Assembly: GCF_008642235.1 (NCBI RefSeq)
Contig: NZ_SJEV01000001.1
Span: forward strand, 1,692,400-1,756,399
DNA length: 64,000 nucleotides
Source: Planctomonas psychrotolerans
GTDB lineage: Bacteria > Actinomycetota > Actinomycetes > Actinomycetales > Microbacteriaceae
Reading direction: 5' to 3'
Every line of letters starts with the position of its first letter. Position 1 is the stretch's first letter. The position numbers and the translations under genes are program-made. A model generated the notes under the pieces. The model was not told where the DNA came from, did no database searches, and worked only from the letters and a program-made list of their open reading frames with translations. Shown here in pieces: positions 63,126 through 64,000 of the stretch.

Positions 63126-63650
63126 ATGCCGCGACTCATCGTGCTCACCGGTCCCATGGCGGCCGGGAAGAACGCGACCGCCGATGCGCTGGCGCACCTG
63201 CTGGTGTCGCGCGGGCGCACGGTCGTGGTCGCGGACGTCGATGAGGTCGCGGCGATGGTGGCGGAACCCGGAGCGGCCTCGGCCGGACTCTGGTTCGCCG
63301 CGCACGAGGCCCACGGTGCTCTCGTCGGGCGATGGCTGCGTTCCGCGGTGGATTACGTCGTGGTCGTCGGACCGATCTACTCGCCCGAGGAGCAGGCGGC
63401 ACTGACCGACCAGCTGCCTCCCGGCACCGTGCCGCTCTGGGTGGTCATCGACGCTCCGGTGGAGGTGACGCTCGCGCGCGCGCAGGTGCAGCCCGGGCGG
63501 GGCCGCTCGCGCGAGCCCGACTTCCACGCCGCCGCGCATGCTCGCTTCCGCGCACTGCTCCCGCACATCCCCGCCGCCCGGCGGTTCGACTCCACCGAAC
63601 GCAGCGCCGACGAGATCGCCTCCGCCGTGGCCGACCTGGCTGGGAACTGA
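63126..63650 (+). CDS. P-loop AAA-type kinase-like protein
   Basis: A 174-residue P-loop protein. Walker A is TGPMAAGKNATAD, with Asn in place of the usual Ser/Thr after the lysine. VDYVVVVGPIYSPEEQAAL and VPLWVVIDAPVEVTLARAQ are the later strands. It resembles small kinases such as shikimate or chloramphenicol phosphotransferase-like proteins, but its acceptor is unknown. Divergent from lhr and convergent with the DUF305 gene. Confidence 0.78.
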   Translation: MPRLIVLTGPMAAGKNATADALAHLLVSRGRTVVVADVDEVAAMVAEPGAASAGLWFAAHEAHGALVGRWLRSAVDYVVVVGPIYSPEEQAALTDQLPPGTVPLWVVIDAPVEVTLARAQVQPGRGRSREPDFHAAAHARFRALLPHIPAARRFDSTERSADEIASAVADLAGN

Positions 63651-63708
63651 GGGAGCGACACCGGCTGTGGGCGACCGTCGGCGGCCGTCGGCGCCCTCGC
63701 GGGAGCGG

Positions 63709-63740
63709 AGGGGCGGACCGGCTGTTCCCGATCCGCCCCT
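63709..63740. terminator. Candidate bidirectional terminator
   Basis: AGGGGCGGA (63709-63717) pairs perfectly with TCCGCCCCT (63732-63740) over a 14-nt loop, between convergent genes. There is no T-tract, so the assignment rests on position and stem. Confidence 0.5.
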
Positions 63741-63768
63741 GGGAAGCGTCCCCGGGGCACGCGCCGGT

Positions 63769-64000
63769 CTAGCGCGTGGTGAGGAGCTCCTGCATGGTGT
63801 CGATCTCGGCCTGCTGGCTGGTGATCATCTCGTTCGCGAGCGCGATGGCGTCGGCGTTCTCTCCGCCGTCCACCTCGGTTTCCGCCATGTCGATGGCACC
63901 CTCGTGGTGGATGATCATGTTCTCGAGGAACAGGCGTTCCGCTTCGGCGCCGGTGGCGGCGTCCAGGCGGGCCATCTGATTGTTCGACATCATGCCTTCC
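63769..64000 (-). CDS. DUF305 family protein, 3' part cut by the window edge
   Basis: The C-terminal part of a DUF305 (ferritin-like helical bundle) protein. FLENMIIHHEGAIDMAETEVDGGENADAIALANEMITSQQAEI has the paired HH and the M/H/E-rich helices that bind metals, probably copper, in this family. The in-frame ATG pair near 63993 reads MMSNNQMARLDAATG, which in relatives is internal, so the gene most likely continues past position 64000 to a signal peptide. Confidence 0.85.
   Translation of the reverse strand, partial: EGMMSNNQMARLDAATGAEAERLFLENMIIHHEGAIDMAETEVDGGENADAIALANEMITSQQAEIDTMQELLTTR

Overview
The window looks like chromosomal DNA of a high-GC actinobacterium, most likely of the family Microbacteriaceae. 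The signs are very GC-rich coding DNA with long antisense shadow frames, frequent GTG starts and stop/start overlaps, a mycothiol-dependent formaldehyde dehydrogenase (MscR) with its metallo-hydrolase partner, a long Lhr helicase overlapping a Nei2-type glycosylase, a MarP-like membrane protease, a class F sortase, many apparently leaderless genes with a TANNNT box 6-9 nt before the ATG, and a scattered palindromic repeat with the core TCGAAGGG / CCCTTCGA. The family assignment is inference. I found no rRNA, tRNA, CRISPR array, intact insertion sequence or origin.

Layout. 0.1-2.3 kb: SorC-type regulator and AI-2E-family exporter. 2.4-9.2 kb: dehydrogenase, TIM-barrel isomerase, SDR, GntR repressor and a three-gene TRAP transporter. 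9.2-13.4 kb: EamA exporter divergent from a MocR regulator, an SDR, a diguanylate cyclase. 13.5-17 kb: DUF1537 acid-sugar kinase, FadR-type GntR regulator and SAF-domain dehydrogenase. 17.2-27.8 kb: an accessory-looking stretch of small enzymes and unassigned membrane proteins, with the broken start of a plasmid-type relaxase at 19.1 kb. 27.9-31.4 kb: LacI regulator divergent from a second SAF-domain dehydrogenase and a second HIBADH-like dehydrogenase. 31.4-35.3 kb: DUF3817 protein, ArsR-SRPBCC pair, and a CHRD protein / class F sortase / lipoprotein operon. 35.4-43.1 kb: MFS exporter divergent from LysR, APC permease, Gfo/Idh/MocA oxidoreductase, ABC-2 exporter with TetR. 43.2-50.3 kb: carbohydrate ABC import operon with a Gfo/Idh/MocA enzyme and a ThuA protein, divergent from a GntR-LacI regulator pair. 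50.4-64 kb: VOC protein, MarP-like protease, acyltransferase, MFS, Dabb protein, MscR pair, Nei2-Lhr, kinase, and a DUF305 protein cut by the window edge.

The main biological theme is a dispersed acid-sugar (tetronate-like) catabolic network. Repeated operators tie its parts together. A TCTAACTGT-N2-ACAGTTAGA site lies before both the isomerase-SDR operon and the GntR/TRAP intergene. A LacI-type GTGGNATCGGTTACAC site lies before the TRAP operon and again, 23 kb away, between the LacI gene and the second SAF-domain dehydrogenase. I infer that one substrate class is imported by the TRAP system and processed by enzymes encoded in three separate blocks under three repressors. The class II aldolase (OtnC) expected in known DUF1537 pathways is absent from the window, so the route may differ from the described one or be completed elsewhere.
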